A stretch of DNA of 64,000 bases from Lunularia cruciata (taxonomy: Eukaryota > Streptophyta > Marchantiopsida > Lunulariales > Lunulariaceae): the NCBI GenBank assembly GCA_948567375.1, contig OX419762.1, positions 39,661,034 to 39,725,033 of the forward strand, given 5' to 3'. Positions within the stretch are counted from its first letter, which is position 1. The number at the start of each line of letters is the position of its first letter. A program made the translations under genes and the position numbers. Below are positions 31,321 through 43,862 of this stretch, in pieces. The notes beneath the pieces were generated by a model. The model did not search any database. It saw nothing but the letters and a program-made list of their open reading frames with translations, and was not told the DNA's origin.

Positions 31321-34300
31321 GCTTCCTTGGAGGTGATTTTTTCTTTGAAATAGAAATTGTAAATGTTCCCTTGTTGGTTTTGGCCTTAGCCTCTATTTTC
31401 AATTTAAGGTTGACTTCTTGCTAGCCTTTAACTTTTTGTGCACCTTAGTGCTCTTGAAATTCAATATTCTCAAAAATCTCTAAAAGTCTAATCTGATAAA
31501 AAATCTCTTATAGAATTTTATAACAAGCATTAGTAACTTGGGAGGTAGTTAGGAAGACTCATCTCAATGCACCTCCCTTATATATCCTTTAAAATCTTGG
31601 ACATGTATTCTCCATAGTATATAGTCTCACCTTCCCAACCCTTGTGTAAGAAAAGGTGTTCTAAAACAAAGGTAAGTGAGTAGGATGGCTAGATACTATT
31701 CATGAAACATACAGCAAAGATTGCTCTCTTGGGGTTTAGGTAGTACTCATGGTTGGGTATATTGCTATCATGTACCATGCTAATTTCTAAGGTTTAATCA
31801 AGTTCAACCTTCAATTCTTCCATCCCACTATCTCACACACAAATTTAGACTTGAGCTCAACTTTGGATCTCCAAAGAGCTCTAGCATATACTTTGGCTAT
31901 ATAGACACTAGGGCTTCCAAAATACTATCAAAACCAAGCTCCTTTAGTTTCACTACTAGCTTGATGGCTTGACACTCCTAGTTAAAGTTGAAGAAAATTA
32001 ACCCTAATCTATCTAAGTCTCCTTGAAGTGCATCTTTGAAGGGACAAAATGGCATTGGTATGCATATCTTTTGGTAAACCATTTCTCTACTTATCAAGTA
32101 GAGAGGGTTGGGTAGGATTCCATAGTTCTTGGGTATCTATTATACTGCTTTGATTTTTGCAACTCAACCATAGCTTTGGAGTTGTGTTTGGTTTAAAAAA
32201 GAGCATTTGCTTTCAAAAAGGAGAGCATTAATTGCTCTTTTTTGAACAATCATCTACAAAAATGATCTAATTAACTGCATTTGTCCAAGTTCAAAGTCTA
32301 TCACAATATTAAAGAAGAGAATATTGAGAAATGAAGGCAAAGTCTTTGATATTTTGAGTTTTGATCCCACTTTTCCTTTTTGCTCACTTAGTGAGCAAAG
32401 AGAACCTCCTTGACACTCCACTTTCCAAGATTTGTCTATCATGCATTTTAGGTGTGCACAAAAAAATCTATTATCAAATGCTTTGGCAGTCCTAATTTTT
32501 CATTTATCCTGTTCCTGACAAGTATATCTAATTTCTTGATTTCAAGCATTATCTTCATAGGTACAATCATCCAATGATGTCGTCTTCCAATCCATGTGTC
32601 CTCATTTGATAAAATTTGGATTTAACACCCCACTTTGGGTGAAGTAAGTACTTTGGATGTCAATATAATCTTGACTATTTGAGCAAACTTGTCATTCTCA
32701 TAGTGACTCTCAAACCACAAAATAATTGTAAACATGTGGCACTTGGATTGTCTAATTATCCTTATTAGCAAAACTTTGTGCCTATGATGTATTCTTTAGA
32801 TCTAAGGAAGTCTTTATATTCCCCTTCTCCTTGTTACACATAAGTCCTTTGCATTGCCATTGCAGTACAAGAAACCCTTCAGTTTTTCCATTATTCCCAA
32901 GAAATATCACTTCTAATGAACGTTAGTCCTAAGAATTCTACTTTTGGTCTACCTATCCAAACGTGATTTTGACACTCAAACTCTGATTTTTCTTCTAATA
33001 AGCTCATCCATTCTCCTCACTACTATTATCAACTTAGATACATCTAAAAATCAACCTTTTGAAGATCCTAAGTATCAGATAAGATTATCCAAGATTGATA
33101 TCATATGATAATAGTATATAGCTCTTTAAATTTGATTTCAATAAAAAAAGCAACATAAAATAACCTTTCTATTACCTTAAAAAAATTATGTCCTGAGCTT
33201 CTAGACCAAAATCCTTATTTTTTTGGTTTTATATCCCTGATGCTTTAGAAATCAATTCTATTAATGTATATATTCTTAAATATCCTTTCAAGGTACTTGT
33301 ATTTGCGAACCATTTGCCATATTTTTTTTGTTTGTAGCATCTTATAGCTAACTTAACTAATTCAATCTTCTTGTAAAACATTGCAAAAACTATCTATAAA
33401 CTTTTGAGATAAACTTAAACATAGTTGAGTGCTTAGCACAAGGTTACACTTAGACATCTCAAAAAAATAGAATTTCTGTTAAATTTAATTACTAATAATA
33501 TTTAAGAGTTGAAAATTAAAAGTAAATCAATAAATTATCTAATTAATAAATTAATAATACATTTACAAGCAGACCGTGAATTTTCATTTTAGTTATTAGC
33601 ATCTATTTTTTTAAATAAGTATTTATTATCCGATTTTTAATATAATTTTTTTTAAACTTTCAAACACTTAATATATAAAAATCGTAATTTATATTGTAAG
33701 ATCCAAATTATTTAAGTTATAAACCTAAATAAATCTTATAAATGATTGAATCAGAGATATTTTGCGGGGTGCAATGTCTTTTTTAAATATCAAGCTAATC
33801 ATATAGGCCTTGTATTATCAATAATCTTTACAGAAATTGAATCAATCTGAGATATTAAGCAATTTTATAGTTTTCTTAGTTAGTCTAATCTAATTTTATA
33901 GTTTTCTTAGTTTATAGTCTAGAGTTTCCTGACTTTCAATATTGCCATGAAAAGTTTGGATCTACCAATTACAGAACGTGATATTGAAACGAAAGAAATT
34001 TTAAACACTTGTGGGTGTACCATGGCAGTTTGTGTAGGAGGTCCTTAAGCCTAAATTAGTTCTTGATCACTAGTTATTGGTTTGTTGCCGGTTCCCATGA
34101 AATGGCTCGTCCACCCCCTCAATTGAAAGGAAATTCTCGTATTCTTTTCCTTGAAATAAAAGCTGGAACTTTGTAGATCCGGAAAATCGCCTATGAACCG
34201 TAGAATTCTATCATATATATATACAAAACTCCTATTATTATTTTGTTTTAAATAATAAATATGTATATCATCTTATGTTTATTGTGCAATTTATATAGAA
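31321..34300. other. AT-rich DNA without assignable gene
   Basis: Stops in all frames. Minus strand near 32250-32440 has a weak integrase-like hint that I could not confirm. 33000-34000 is very AT-rich with no open frame. Confidence 0.5.
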
Positions 34301-36495
34301 ATTGTTTTTACTTGAATTGGGAATAAGAGAGTAAAACGACTTTTCTTACCATTTCCCAGCAGTGAATGGACACAAAGGAAAAGAATTCCGTCGTCACCCG
34401 ATGGATGTGCTTTAGATACAGTGACGGCCAGTCTCCCTATCAATTTAGATTAACAGTTAGAAGATGAATGGTCAGATCCGAGGGTTTGGTCGTGGCTGGT
34501 GTTTTCCTTGTCTTTATATGTGTACTCTGAAGGTTTGATTTCTAAGGACTCTAGCCCAAAGTTCGAAACCTGATTACTTGGAATGTTGACTTAAAATTCC
34601 GAGGCCAACATATTTTCAGGACGGGAAGAGTGACTATAGTCAAAGTGCAAAAATATTCCCAAACTCAACATATTTCAACAACGGGAGGGTGGGAATAATC
34701 GTATCGCAGGATTGGGAAATTTTTGCGCTACGAAAAGTTAATCCGAATATGTTTCGAAAGATTGGAATATGGAAGTAAGGGCCGACGCTTCGAACTTCGG
34801 GGATTCGGCTTATGCAACGCCATCCAAGCCCCTGAAGTCCAAAGCCTTGACCCGAAATTCCAGACTCCAATTAGCAAATCTTTGGTATCTTTTTAATACA
34901 GGTTGCGCATTTCGGAGCTCGAATTTTTCGGGCAGCTATATTACAGTGCATTACTCTCTGATTACCGCTAGTTTCAAAAGATATGAACGTTGTCGAGAGG
35001 CTTGCCACGGCAGCCAAATCGAGAAACATCTGTGACACTCAAGTGGATTGTACGATAGATAGATGAAATCTATATCTATAATATAAAATCCGTATCTTGT
35101 TAAAACATTATGGATAATGAATTGTTTCGGTCAATTCTACTGACAAAAGCGTTGCTTGCCAAGTCAGATCCATCACTGCCAGCTAATATAAGCCTGGTGA
35201 CAGCTTAGTAACAGGTGGCGATAAGGGATACTGTTAACTCTTTGTGCCAATCTCGAGTACCGTTAAATCCATCCCTCTCTGTTTATGTCACTGACAAAGT
35301 CACCGCACGATATAACTATGGCATTGCGATTAAGAGTCAATCTCAAAGAGGAGATATTTCTAAACGGATATTTCATGCATTGAACCTTCAAACTTCCAGT
35401 ACAAGTTCTCTGTGACGTGGAAGGTTATTCACATCCGTGATGCACACCATTCGTCGTAGCACTCATGGTTATGTCCGGTTAAAGTCACAATATTGACCAG
35501 GTTCTAATGTTCTTGAATCACGACTCAAGAACCCCCCAACAGCTAACTGCATGTCGTCGCATCTACGCCGTAGCTCAAGAATCAGTTCAGTTACTGTGAC
35601 ACACCCATGACGTGCGAACGTGCGTTCGTTCTTGGACACATGGTTCGCTCACCGTTCTCCTACTCTGTCCTATTCCCGGCTAAAGAATGAACCGCCGGGC
35701 TCCAACCGCCCATTTGGAATCTTTGTTGTTTTTCAAATTGATTCGATAAAACACGTCTGTTCCATACCCACAGAAACTCAAAAGGACTCGAAATTTTTTG
35801 GAACGGGGGTGACTTTAGTTGGACTGACGGCGTTTCGTTCCCTACATGGAAATCTGAGTCAAAGTTGGCTCATTGCGGTGTTGATAGGGGAAGTTTTCAG
35901 TAACGGACTCAGTGAAGCAACGCCACTCATTATTCTTTCCAGGACACAAAACGTGCTAAGACGAACAGCATTCTGAGTCCGTCCAAAACCGGTAATCATT
36001 AACTTGGTTTTAAATCAGCGCCAAGACACTTCATTGCCCTCGTTGTCTTGATGCCTCGGCGTAGAAACGTCGAGAGGTGGGCGTCGACTAAAGCCCATCA
36101 CGATGCTTGGAATTATCTACAGAACAGGTCCACAGTTCTCGGCTGCGTGGAGTCCACCATCAGTTTTGCGTAGGATCTCTGTTGGTTAACTCACGAGAGG
36201 ACCGTTTAGTTACTTGAACTGAGGAAGAGTGATGCAATGCAACTGTAGTTCCTGAGTTTGAAAACTAATGTGATATCTTTGCAAACTTTTTGACTACGTT
36301 TCCCAATCCGTCACTGTCTATAGGATTTGTTCCTAAACTAAGTATGTGTATGGCAGATGATGCCAAATTACTACTTCGTAATCTTTTCAGGAATATCTCT
36401 TCGATTGCCAGAAATGCCAGAAGATAGAAAGCAGAGGAAGTTTCTTGATCAACGAGGTCAATCACGGTATTCAACCAGATAAGGACATTATCGTC

Positions 36496-36533
36496 TGCGA
36501 ATTATCACAAGTATTCGCTTGTGATAATTCGCA
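36496..36533. repeat. Perfect 16-bp inverted repeat (hairpin)
   Basis: TGCGAATTATCACAAG (36496-36511) and its exact reverse complement (36518-36533) flank a 6-nt loop TATTCG. No T-run follows, so this is not a standard terminator. Confidence 0.9.
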
Positions 36534-36858
36534 AACATCCGCTTAATATCTGCTTGTATCACTAAAATATCCGCGTCTTGCTTCCTAATTATCTTTGACT
36601 TCATTCTCTACTATTTCATTCACACCCCTTTTGTTTATCTACTGGTAACTGAATCCCATATATAAGTATCAAATGTAAATTCGATTTTACTTTTTCCTAA
36701 TCTGAACATATGAATGTTCGCCTCTCCTCATGTTTTCCCTTGGACTTTGATAGATCAGATTCTTCGTTTCCATCCATGGCACCTCTTTCCTGAATTGAAC
36801 ATGCCCCGGAAAATGAAATTTTGACCTTGAGATAGCAACGCCCCGAAGCTCCACCGTT

Positions 36859-36866
36859 CTATAAAG
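36859..36866 (+). promoter_or_regulatory. Possible TATA box
   Basis: CTATAAAG 89 bp upstream of the ATG at 36955, a plausible promoter spacing for a plant gene. No transcript evidence. Confidence 0.25.
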
Positions 36867-36954
36867 CTCCTGGCTGTTTCAAACAAAATATGTTTCTTCA
36901 CGATTCCAATTTTCATCGTATAGTTTCAAATGCAGTACTGTAGTCGCGACTTAA

Positions 36955-37176
36955 ATGCCACAAGAAGGCGAAGAGAAAGACCACGCCAATCTATACCAAA
37001 AGGAAACAAGGAAAAGTACAAATAAAAGGGGCAAAGTTGATGCGAATGAAGATTTGACAGTAGAGATCAAAGTATTCAATCCTTATTTGGATGTTAGAGC
37101 ACTCTGTTGTGAATATCGGTCAATCCACAATGGGGAATCAAAGCTTGTAGTCTGCCAGTATTTGAAAGATCAGTGA
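36955..37176 (+). CDS. Hypothetical 73-residue protein
   Basis: Open frame with a Lys/Glu-rich N-terminal third (MPQEGEEKDHANLYQKETRK) and a more ordered C-terminal half with two Cys (RALCCEYR). A TATA-like box precedes it, and an E2F-like GCGCGCCAAA lies downstream at 37262-37271. I know no family it belongs to. Chance occurrence in this GC-richer block is quite possible. Confidence 0.2.
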   Translation: MPQEGEEKDHANLYQKETRKSTNKRGKVDANEDLTVEIKVFNPYLDVRALCCEYRSIHNGESKLVVCQYLKDQ

Positions 37177-40100
37177 AAGTATCGTATGTAAGTACTGAAC
37201 TGATAATCATGACTTTCCTTCACCTCACCTTCGTGTCCATAGTTCCAGAGGTTTGATTACAGCGCGCCAAATTTTGACAATTCAACACTTGAATAATTGC
37301 ATTAGTACGGGAATTATCTCTATCCCACTACAGTTGCTGGGCAAATTCAAGCCATCAACCTGGCGGGAGGAACGGCAGGCACGGCAGCATCACTCGCTAG
37401 ATCTATAACACGTCGACAAGAATGCAGCCGCGCGACTGGAACCAGCGAGTTCCGCGGCCGTCTGTAAAACACCTCCTCCCAACGACGGCCGGTTTTAAAA
37501 CTTTGTGCAGGGGAACAGGGCCGCAAACCGGCCATGATGTGAAAATTTGTACAGCTCGGAACCGCACACCACAGATTCTGTATATAGTCTGTTCAGAAAT
37601 GTGTTTCAGCTCGTTCCCTTTTCACACACTGGATTTATAGTTTATGACACCACGTTGCTGGAACTCGCGATTTAGACGGACAAAAGAACTCAGGACTTCT
37701 AGCAAGTTCAATCGCAAAGCTCGCGCTTCGAAAGAACTGAGGGAAGAACTCACTCTAAGCTCCTAAACTCTTCTGCAATTGGAGCACCCCGGAACAAACA
37801 AATTTAACCAAACCATACCTTGCGCGAACTACGAGATTCACGACACAACTGCCAAGGAATTCAAGAGAGCTTCTCATGCAATACACCAAGCTCAAATTGA
37901 CCTTGAGAAACATAGGTATTGCAACTAGTGGGTACCAGTAGATCCAAGCGACGAGGTTCCGCGGAGATGGCTACGGCTGTGACTTGGCAACTCATGAGAG
38001 CAAGCTCCAAAGTTTGTGGTAGAGTGTTGACAAGAGTAGCGAACTGATCATCTAAGAAAGCGAGAATACAAGATATGCACGACAAGTTGTACCAAAAAAC
38101 AAAAAAAAACAGCTTTTGAAAACAGGAAACAATTCCACCTATCACTTTGATAACATAAATCTGGTGATACATACAAATTCAACGTGTAGGCTGAATTAAT
38201 CCTAAACGTAAAATTTGAATATTTCCAGAAAACCACACGAACTTATTTAGCTTGGAGATATAGGTCAATTTCTTATGGTCAAACTGAGTTCACATCGATA
38301 GGACCCACCTACGGAATTTATTTGCCCGTGTTTATTTCTTTCAAGAAACTGGCGAACTAAACCCCCAGTATATCTTTCTGTGTTCGGGGCAAAGTATTAA
38401 GCTACCACGAATCTGTCAGCCTCAGAGGCCCTTTCCGTCAACAGGAATGTAGCAGACGGGTTCGGGAAAAGAACAGCATTGCAAAGTCACTCGATCGTGA
38501 AGAAGTTCCGATATGGGAAGTCGGTGCGCCGAGTTCGCAGTTGCCAGAAAGTTGCTTTCACAGGCGAAAAGTTTGAAGTGTGGGTTACGAGTCGCTTCGG
38601 GTCATTCGTAAATTTCATTCCCCTGCGGTAAGTCGATCCAGACGTTCTCTCATCAGCAGTGACTCTTTTGTATAATTCACGACCCGTTTGCGACATTAAA
38701 AAATACTTATAATATATTGAAATGCAAGTGGTTTAAACTTGGTGCCTATAATTCAAGGGCACATGGTTTCTTATTGGTTATGATCCCACGATTTGAGCTC
38801 AGCGGAAATCCCTTATATTTAAAGCTTTTCTGAGAATTTCAAATCCAGCCGACTTCAAACTGACCTGCTGGGTAGTAGTCCCCAACTGCCAATACACAAT
38901 CCTCTCGTTTGACACGTAGGAAACTTGTCAAATGACACTGACAGATTCACCTTGCAGTTTTTCGGTGGCCGGCAAAGAGTCGTCATCTCTGCAGAGGGAA
39001 AAAACTGTCGCATTGACAATTTGCCACCGGTTCTGCCACGTTGGCAGCCCATGGAGCTGTCCTTTTGTCGTCCTTTAGGTTTACTTTAGACGCTAAACCT
39101 CGGTGAACGCCTTCCTGAGCGGCGAGCACCGCAAGGTGAAGAAGGACTCGAACAACCGTAGAGATTAGTACGTCTACCTCCATGAACTAATATGTCCGTA
39201 GCTAACTACATGATCGTGTGGTCGATTCAAGATGTCATCACTTTTAGTGGGTTGATCTGGGTGATGAATTACAGTAGCTAAAGCCACTCTCTTGGCGAGA
39301 AGAGAACCAGTAGCAGCACACCCGTTCACCACTCTAGTGTCGTCCCCGCCCCTGATCTGAATGCAGCACCTTTCAAAGCGAAGGATATAATCATCGTAGT
39401 GCAGTATGTGAGAGACTTATAAGTTTATGTCGACAAATATTCGTTGATCGGGTTCAAAACGTCAGGTGATAAATTAGAGGTGTTCCGTCCCAATTTTGAA
39501 CCCACACCAGGCATTAAGTCTTTCGTGAGGGAAGCTTGCGACAAGACTCTAGAATACTAATTTTGATGAGTCGTCCGGATTCCATCCAATCGAAAGTAGA
39601 ACTCTTACGGTCTCTTGGGTAGGTTGACTATTGAAATTAGAGGCACCGGGGTTCCTCAACCTTTCCCCATGAATGTGTTTAACTGAACCACTGAACTGGC
39701 TATCAGACACTACTATCGATGGAACTTTCCCGGTATCTGTAAGCTTCAATAAATCACCTTATCCAGAAGTCTCGCAATAAGAAAACAAATTATGGTCATC
39801 CCATGTGGTTACGAGTGAGTCAGGAAGAGATTTTTCCAGTTCGCACGCAGTGGCTCGCAGCGAGAGCACAACCATGCGGCGTAATGGCGCTTTCTCCACG
39901 ATATCGTTGACAAATCCCACTTTTCTTTCGACCGAATCAACTTTTTGGCTTATTTTGTTCATGGAAAGTAGGGACAAGACATTTGTTCGCAAGAAAATCC
40001 TACGTTCCGCCGTTCTGAGGACGTAGCACCAATCATTTTCGAGAATGCCACCACCACCGCTCTAGATCCGGTCGTCATTCATCCAAGAGGGCGCTTATCT

Positions 40101-41040
40101 TGAGGCAAGCCAAAGTACGCTACTAACTCTTCTTCGACAAATCTCGTCGTGGTTCCTACAGCAAATACGGCGCCAATCTGAATTGAACGGGTAGAATCAG
40201 GTGGGCCTGGCCTCCGCTTAAATCCTCTTGCCTTCACTTGGCATGGGGAATGGAGATCAGTAGATTCTGTCTACACGTGGTCGCTTGTGAGTGACGACGA
40301 CTTAGAACTGACCTACAACATCGATACCTGAAAAACCATCTAAAGCAGCCTGGCCTGTATAACAGCATACTAAACATATCACCACCGCTTCCAACCACGT
40401 CTTTCTCCGGGAAGAAGAAATATCTGAGAGAAGTTGGATAAGAAGATATTCGTAGGGCTTTGAAGAACCTAGATCGAAACAAAGCACCAATGCAGTGAGA
40501 GCCTGGCAACATGCGTCCACATCTACCGCACCCAGAAATGAAGCCCTGCTACTGAACAATAAAGTGCTCCCACTACGAGGCAGTGAAAGTTGACCGAAAC
40601 TTGTTGGATTTGCGATCATTGGAGCGGTTGTACTGCGATTGTTCATAGAGAAACAGATATGCAGAGACCACCAACGTGCCGCTTTTTTCTCTCTAACAGG
40701 GATCGACCCGATACGTGTCTCTTTTCACTTCCAAGGTATTACCCAATGATGTGCCGATCCCTCAGATGACTAGGAGGAGAAGGAAACAGGGAGTTGCGTA
40801 GAATCTGAAAAGATTCCTTTCTGACGACAGCTCGATTTCGCCCCTCACACTCACATACAGTGGCAGTTTGAAAAGAGAGTTTGGTTATACTGCCGATAAG
40901 GGAGTCCACTCCAAACTTACATAAACGATCGTTGATCAGGGACAATTTGCTTCCGGTATCCTTAAAACGTTTCGAGGAACACATTGAGTGACGGGAGGAG
41001 ATACAGAAGAGAGAAGGTGGACGTGAGAGGAATTTTGTGA

Positions 41041-43465
41041 AATATGTAATTCTCTTAGTTTCTCAATTTTGGTCCGTAAATTGAAGTCCATGGAAAATTC
41101 AATAATAAAATAAAAGGAAATTTGAATTACATGGAATCGAGCAAACTTAGATTATTTAGTGTACTGAACGATTCTTCAATATAGATATTAGTTTGGTATG
41201 AGAGTGAAAGGATATTGAGGGATGACTATAATATAGATATTAGTTAGTCTGAGAAGGTTGAGAGTTTTTTGTTAAATTATTTTTAATACCCTTATTCTAT
41301 TGAAATCTAGGTTGAAGATTATATATATAGATCTTCTACTGAAAATTTGAAGATTGTAGACATGAGAATTATAATCAAGAAGGTTTATGGTTTTAAGTTT
41401 TGAGTGTTAACATCTTGCTTACCTTTGAAAGAAGATTGTCGCCTACTTTATTACCTACTTTATAGTAGTAGTGTAGGTAGTGCAGTCAGATGACGGACGG
41501 GGATAGGATGATAGATAAGGATGATGTATATCTTCTCGGGTTTTGTTTACCTTGTGCATGATGCATGGGGCTTACCCTAGTTTACTCATCATACCTTCTC
41601 GGGTTTTGTTCACCCTGTGCATGATGCATGGAGTTTACCTTAGTTTACTCATATAATTTGTAGGGGATGTGAACTTGATATAGTTAGTTTTGTAGATACG
41701 AGGAGATGTAAGATAGAATTTTTTGTGTATTATTATTAGTTTTTGGTTAACTCTAGCTTTTACTTTCTCATCTAAGATTACTTCAAATGGCACAAGATAT
41801 ATCATATATCAGACATATGTGCGAAAGATGCATAAGGTTTAAGGCTCCTTGGGATGCCATAAACCTTGGCTCCACCACGTCATATTGTTGACAGGGATTA
41901 CATATATTACAACCATCAATAATTACACATACTACATCAATCCCATCATTAATCATATTGTGTATATAGATCAAGTTGAGGGAATGGTTAGCATCCTAGG
42001 CAGGTTATATTTAGGGGCTTTTCTGACAAGTTTATCATGTGCATCTCTATTCTAAATGCTTCCCTATTCATTCCAAGATGAAGCTAGACAACCCTATATA
42101 ACCCTTGCTTGATCAATTGATCAATTTGTACTTGATCCCTTAGATAAGTAAGCATGGTTCTTGATTCTCTTACTCATATAATAATATCTTTGTTTTACTA
42201 GAGTGAGGCATAGAAAGCTAAGAGAATGATTGCTAGATTTCACATATTTTGGGTTGAGGATTGTGATATTTGAGGTGCATACTTTAAGAGATAGTTTAAT
42301 AACTAATATGTTACAAACATATAGGATACTAGATCAAGCTAGAGATTATGATAGAGAAAGCCAAGTTCCACAAAAAAAATTCTGAGGCTAGTCTCATTGA
42401 TGGATTATTTCCTCTTTATGCTTAATATATCCTCTACAAAGAAAATGAGTCATATTAAAAATCTTGGACTATTAAATTGAGGAGTTAATATGCCTTGATA
42501 GATCTTGTTTTACTTATGCATTGTGTATAGCTCCATGCCTCTCCTTTTTAGGCTTTTCAGGGCTTTTTATGCTTATCTAAGAGATTATTTCCAACCAAAT
42601 TATTACATTCTTGGTATTATGGAGTCATTCAATATGGATATAACAAAAGCAAGAAGGAATTTCATACATCAATTAGTCAAGTGCTAGATGTTAATTAACT
42701 CCTTGTGATGGAATATAATACAAGGAGTACTAGACTGATTGCTATTTGGGCGGTCTTATTGAGTCTTGTTATCCATACTATTGTTTTCTTGAACATGATT
42801 TCAATGCAATGCTTTATTCACATCAATTTGGAGTTGCTAAATTGGGAAGTTATGAGGTAATATCTCTTGGCATTAGAGCACTCTCAGATTTGTGCATAAA
42901 TTAAACTGTCATAAAGGTGAATGTCTCAACATCCGTCTGTAAGACAATGAAAACATGTTTGAGCATCCCTCATAATAGGATCATAAGAGTCTTTGGTGAT
43001 ATCATTGGACCAAGGAATTTTTTAGTGCGTAACAAAGAACTTGTCACGTAGATAGACATCTTTACTAATATTTTGTGGAGTAGGTTTGATGAGAAGATGG
43101 TACTTGTAATATTCTTGGATAATTATGCACTCTTGGTACCTTTGCTTTCCTCTTGATTTTTGGTTGTTGAGAACCACTCTTAGTGATATATGTAATGGTG
43201 GTGGAAGAGAGATCATTTTCTCCACAAGTACTACTATTGTGACAAAAGAGAGATGGTTTGTCTCTTCAGCACATGATGATATTCCGCTGCCTCTTTGCCT
43301 TTTATTGGACCAAATATTTGCAGTCTTCCTTGACAGACCAATAGTTTCAACAAGCTCTACATTCTTTTTAGTTGACCCATCTATTCCTTGTGCTACTAAG
43401 ACATATATTTACTCTTGCTTTGGCAAGGGTGTAGGCCCTTGGATCCTAGCTTGACCTTGCGATAG
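41041..43465. other. AT-rich DNA, no gene seen
   Basis: A clear tandem duplication of a ~62-bp unit (CTTCTCGGGTTTTGTT...TTTACTCAT) lies at 41531-41653. Open frames near 43022-43454 on both strands show no known domain. Confidence 0.5.
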
Positions 43466-43862
43466 TATAATAATGTAGAGTTAACAAAAGCTAAATATAG
43501 CTAACAAGTCATAGAATTAGCATATAGCCAAGCAACTTTACAAATGTTCTAGAAGTATCCAAGAAGCTTCTTGGTGAGAATCTTTTAGGAACTTTCCAAG
43601 GGTTGAGTAACTTGTATGCCATGTTGATGGCTAACTTACCTTTTATGCCCAATAAATGGCTAGCTTAGCTTGCACAAAAAGTAAGGCAACTTCTAGAGGG
43701 AACCTTCCTTAGAAAGTTCTTGCTAGCCTTGTACCAAGGTTCCCTATAAGTACCACAGCCCAAGCTCAGGCTAGGCATTTGGGGTTTCTCTCACTTGAGA
43801 ATTCCAATGTAATATTCCACTTTGATCTTCCATTCTCTTATTTCTCTCCTTAGTCGTTTACA
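43466..43862 (+). repeat. LTR-F copy (solo or partial)
   Basis: 397 bp starting TATAATAATGTAGAG and ending GTCGTTTACA. It shares TGTTCTAGAAGTATCC, CTAGCTTAGCTTGCAC, CCCTATAAGTACC and GGCTAGGCATTTGG with other copies. No target duplication found, and the HSE is partly eroded. Confidence 0.82.

Larger units (their letters stand above)
34300..41040. other. CpG-rich low-copy block without recognisable transposon
   Basis: Base composition shifts abruptly: GC rises and CpG, scarce in the flanking transposons, is frequent (for example at 37.38-37.55, 39.0-39.4 and 40.0-40.7 kb). Many 60-118 codon frames occur on both strands, but none shows a conserved domain, and their number is what higher GC alone gives. 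A local duplication around CAACATATTT(T)CA...ACGGGA occurs near 34607-34690. It could be relic genic or promoter DNA, or an ancient insertion that has escaped methylation-driven CpG loss. Confidence 0.55.

Noticed and set aside
32250-32600. Weak copia-integrase-like text on the minus strand
   Set aside because: Only scattered residues fit and no paired His/Cys or D-x-x motif is convincing; not enough to call a domain.
34640-35976. Frames of 66-118 codons in the CpG-rich block
   Set aside because: No conserved motif, no splice or start context that stands out, and similar frames occur on the opposite strand.
37262-37271. E2F-like site GCGCGCCAAA
   Set aside because: A single short consensus match, downstream of the only nearby candidate frame; no promoter context.
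40300-40560. LINE RT-like words (ALKNLDRNKAP) on the plus strand
   Set aside because: A single short match with no palm-domain motifs around it; likely coincidence in GC-richer DNA.
43022-43454. Cys/His-containing minus-strand text (CFHCLTDGC region near 42940)
   Set aside because: Spacing does not fit a known zinc finger and stops are frequent.
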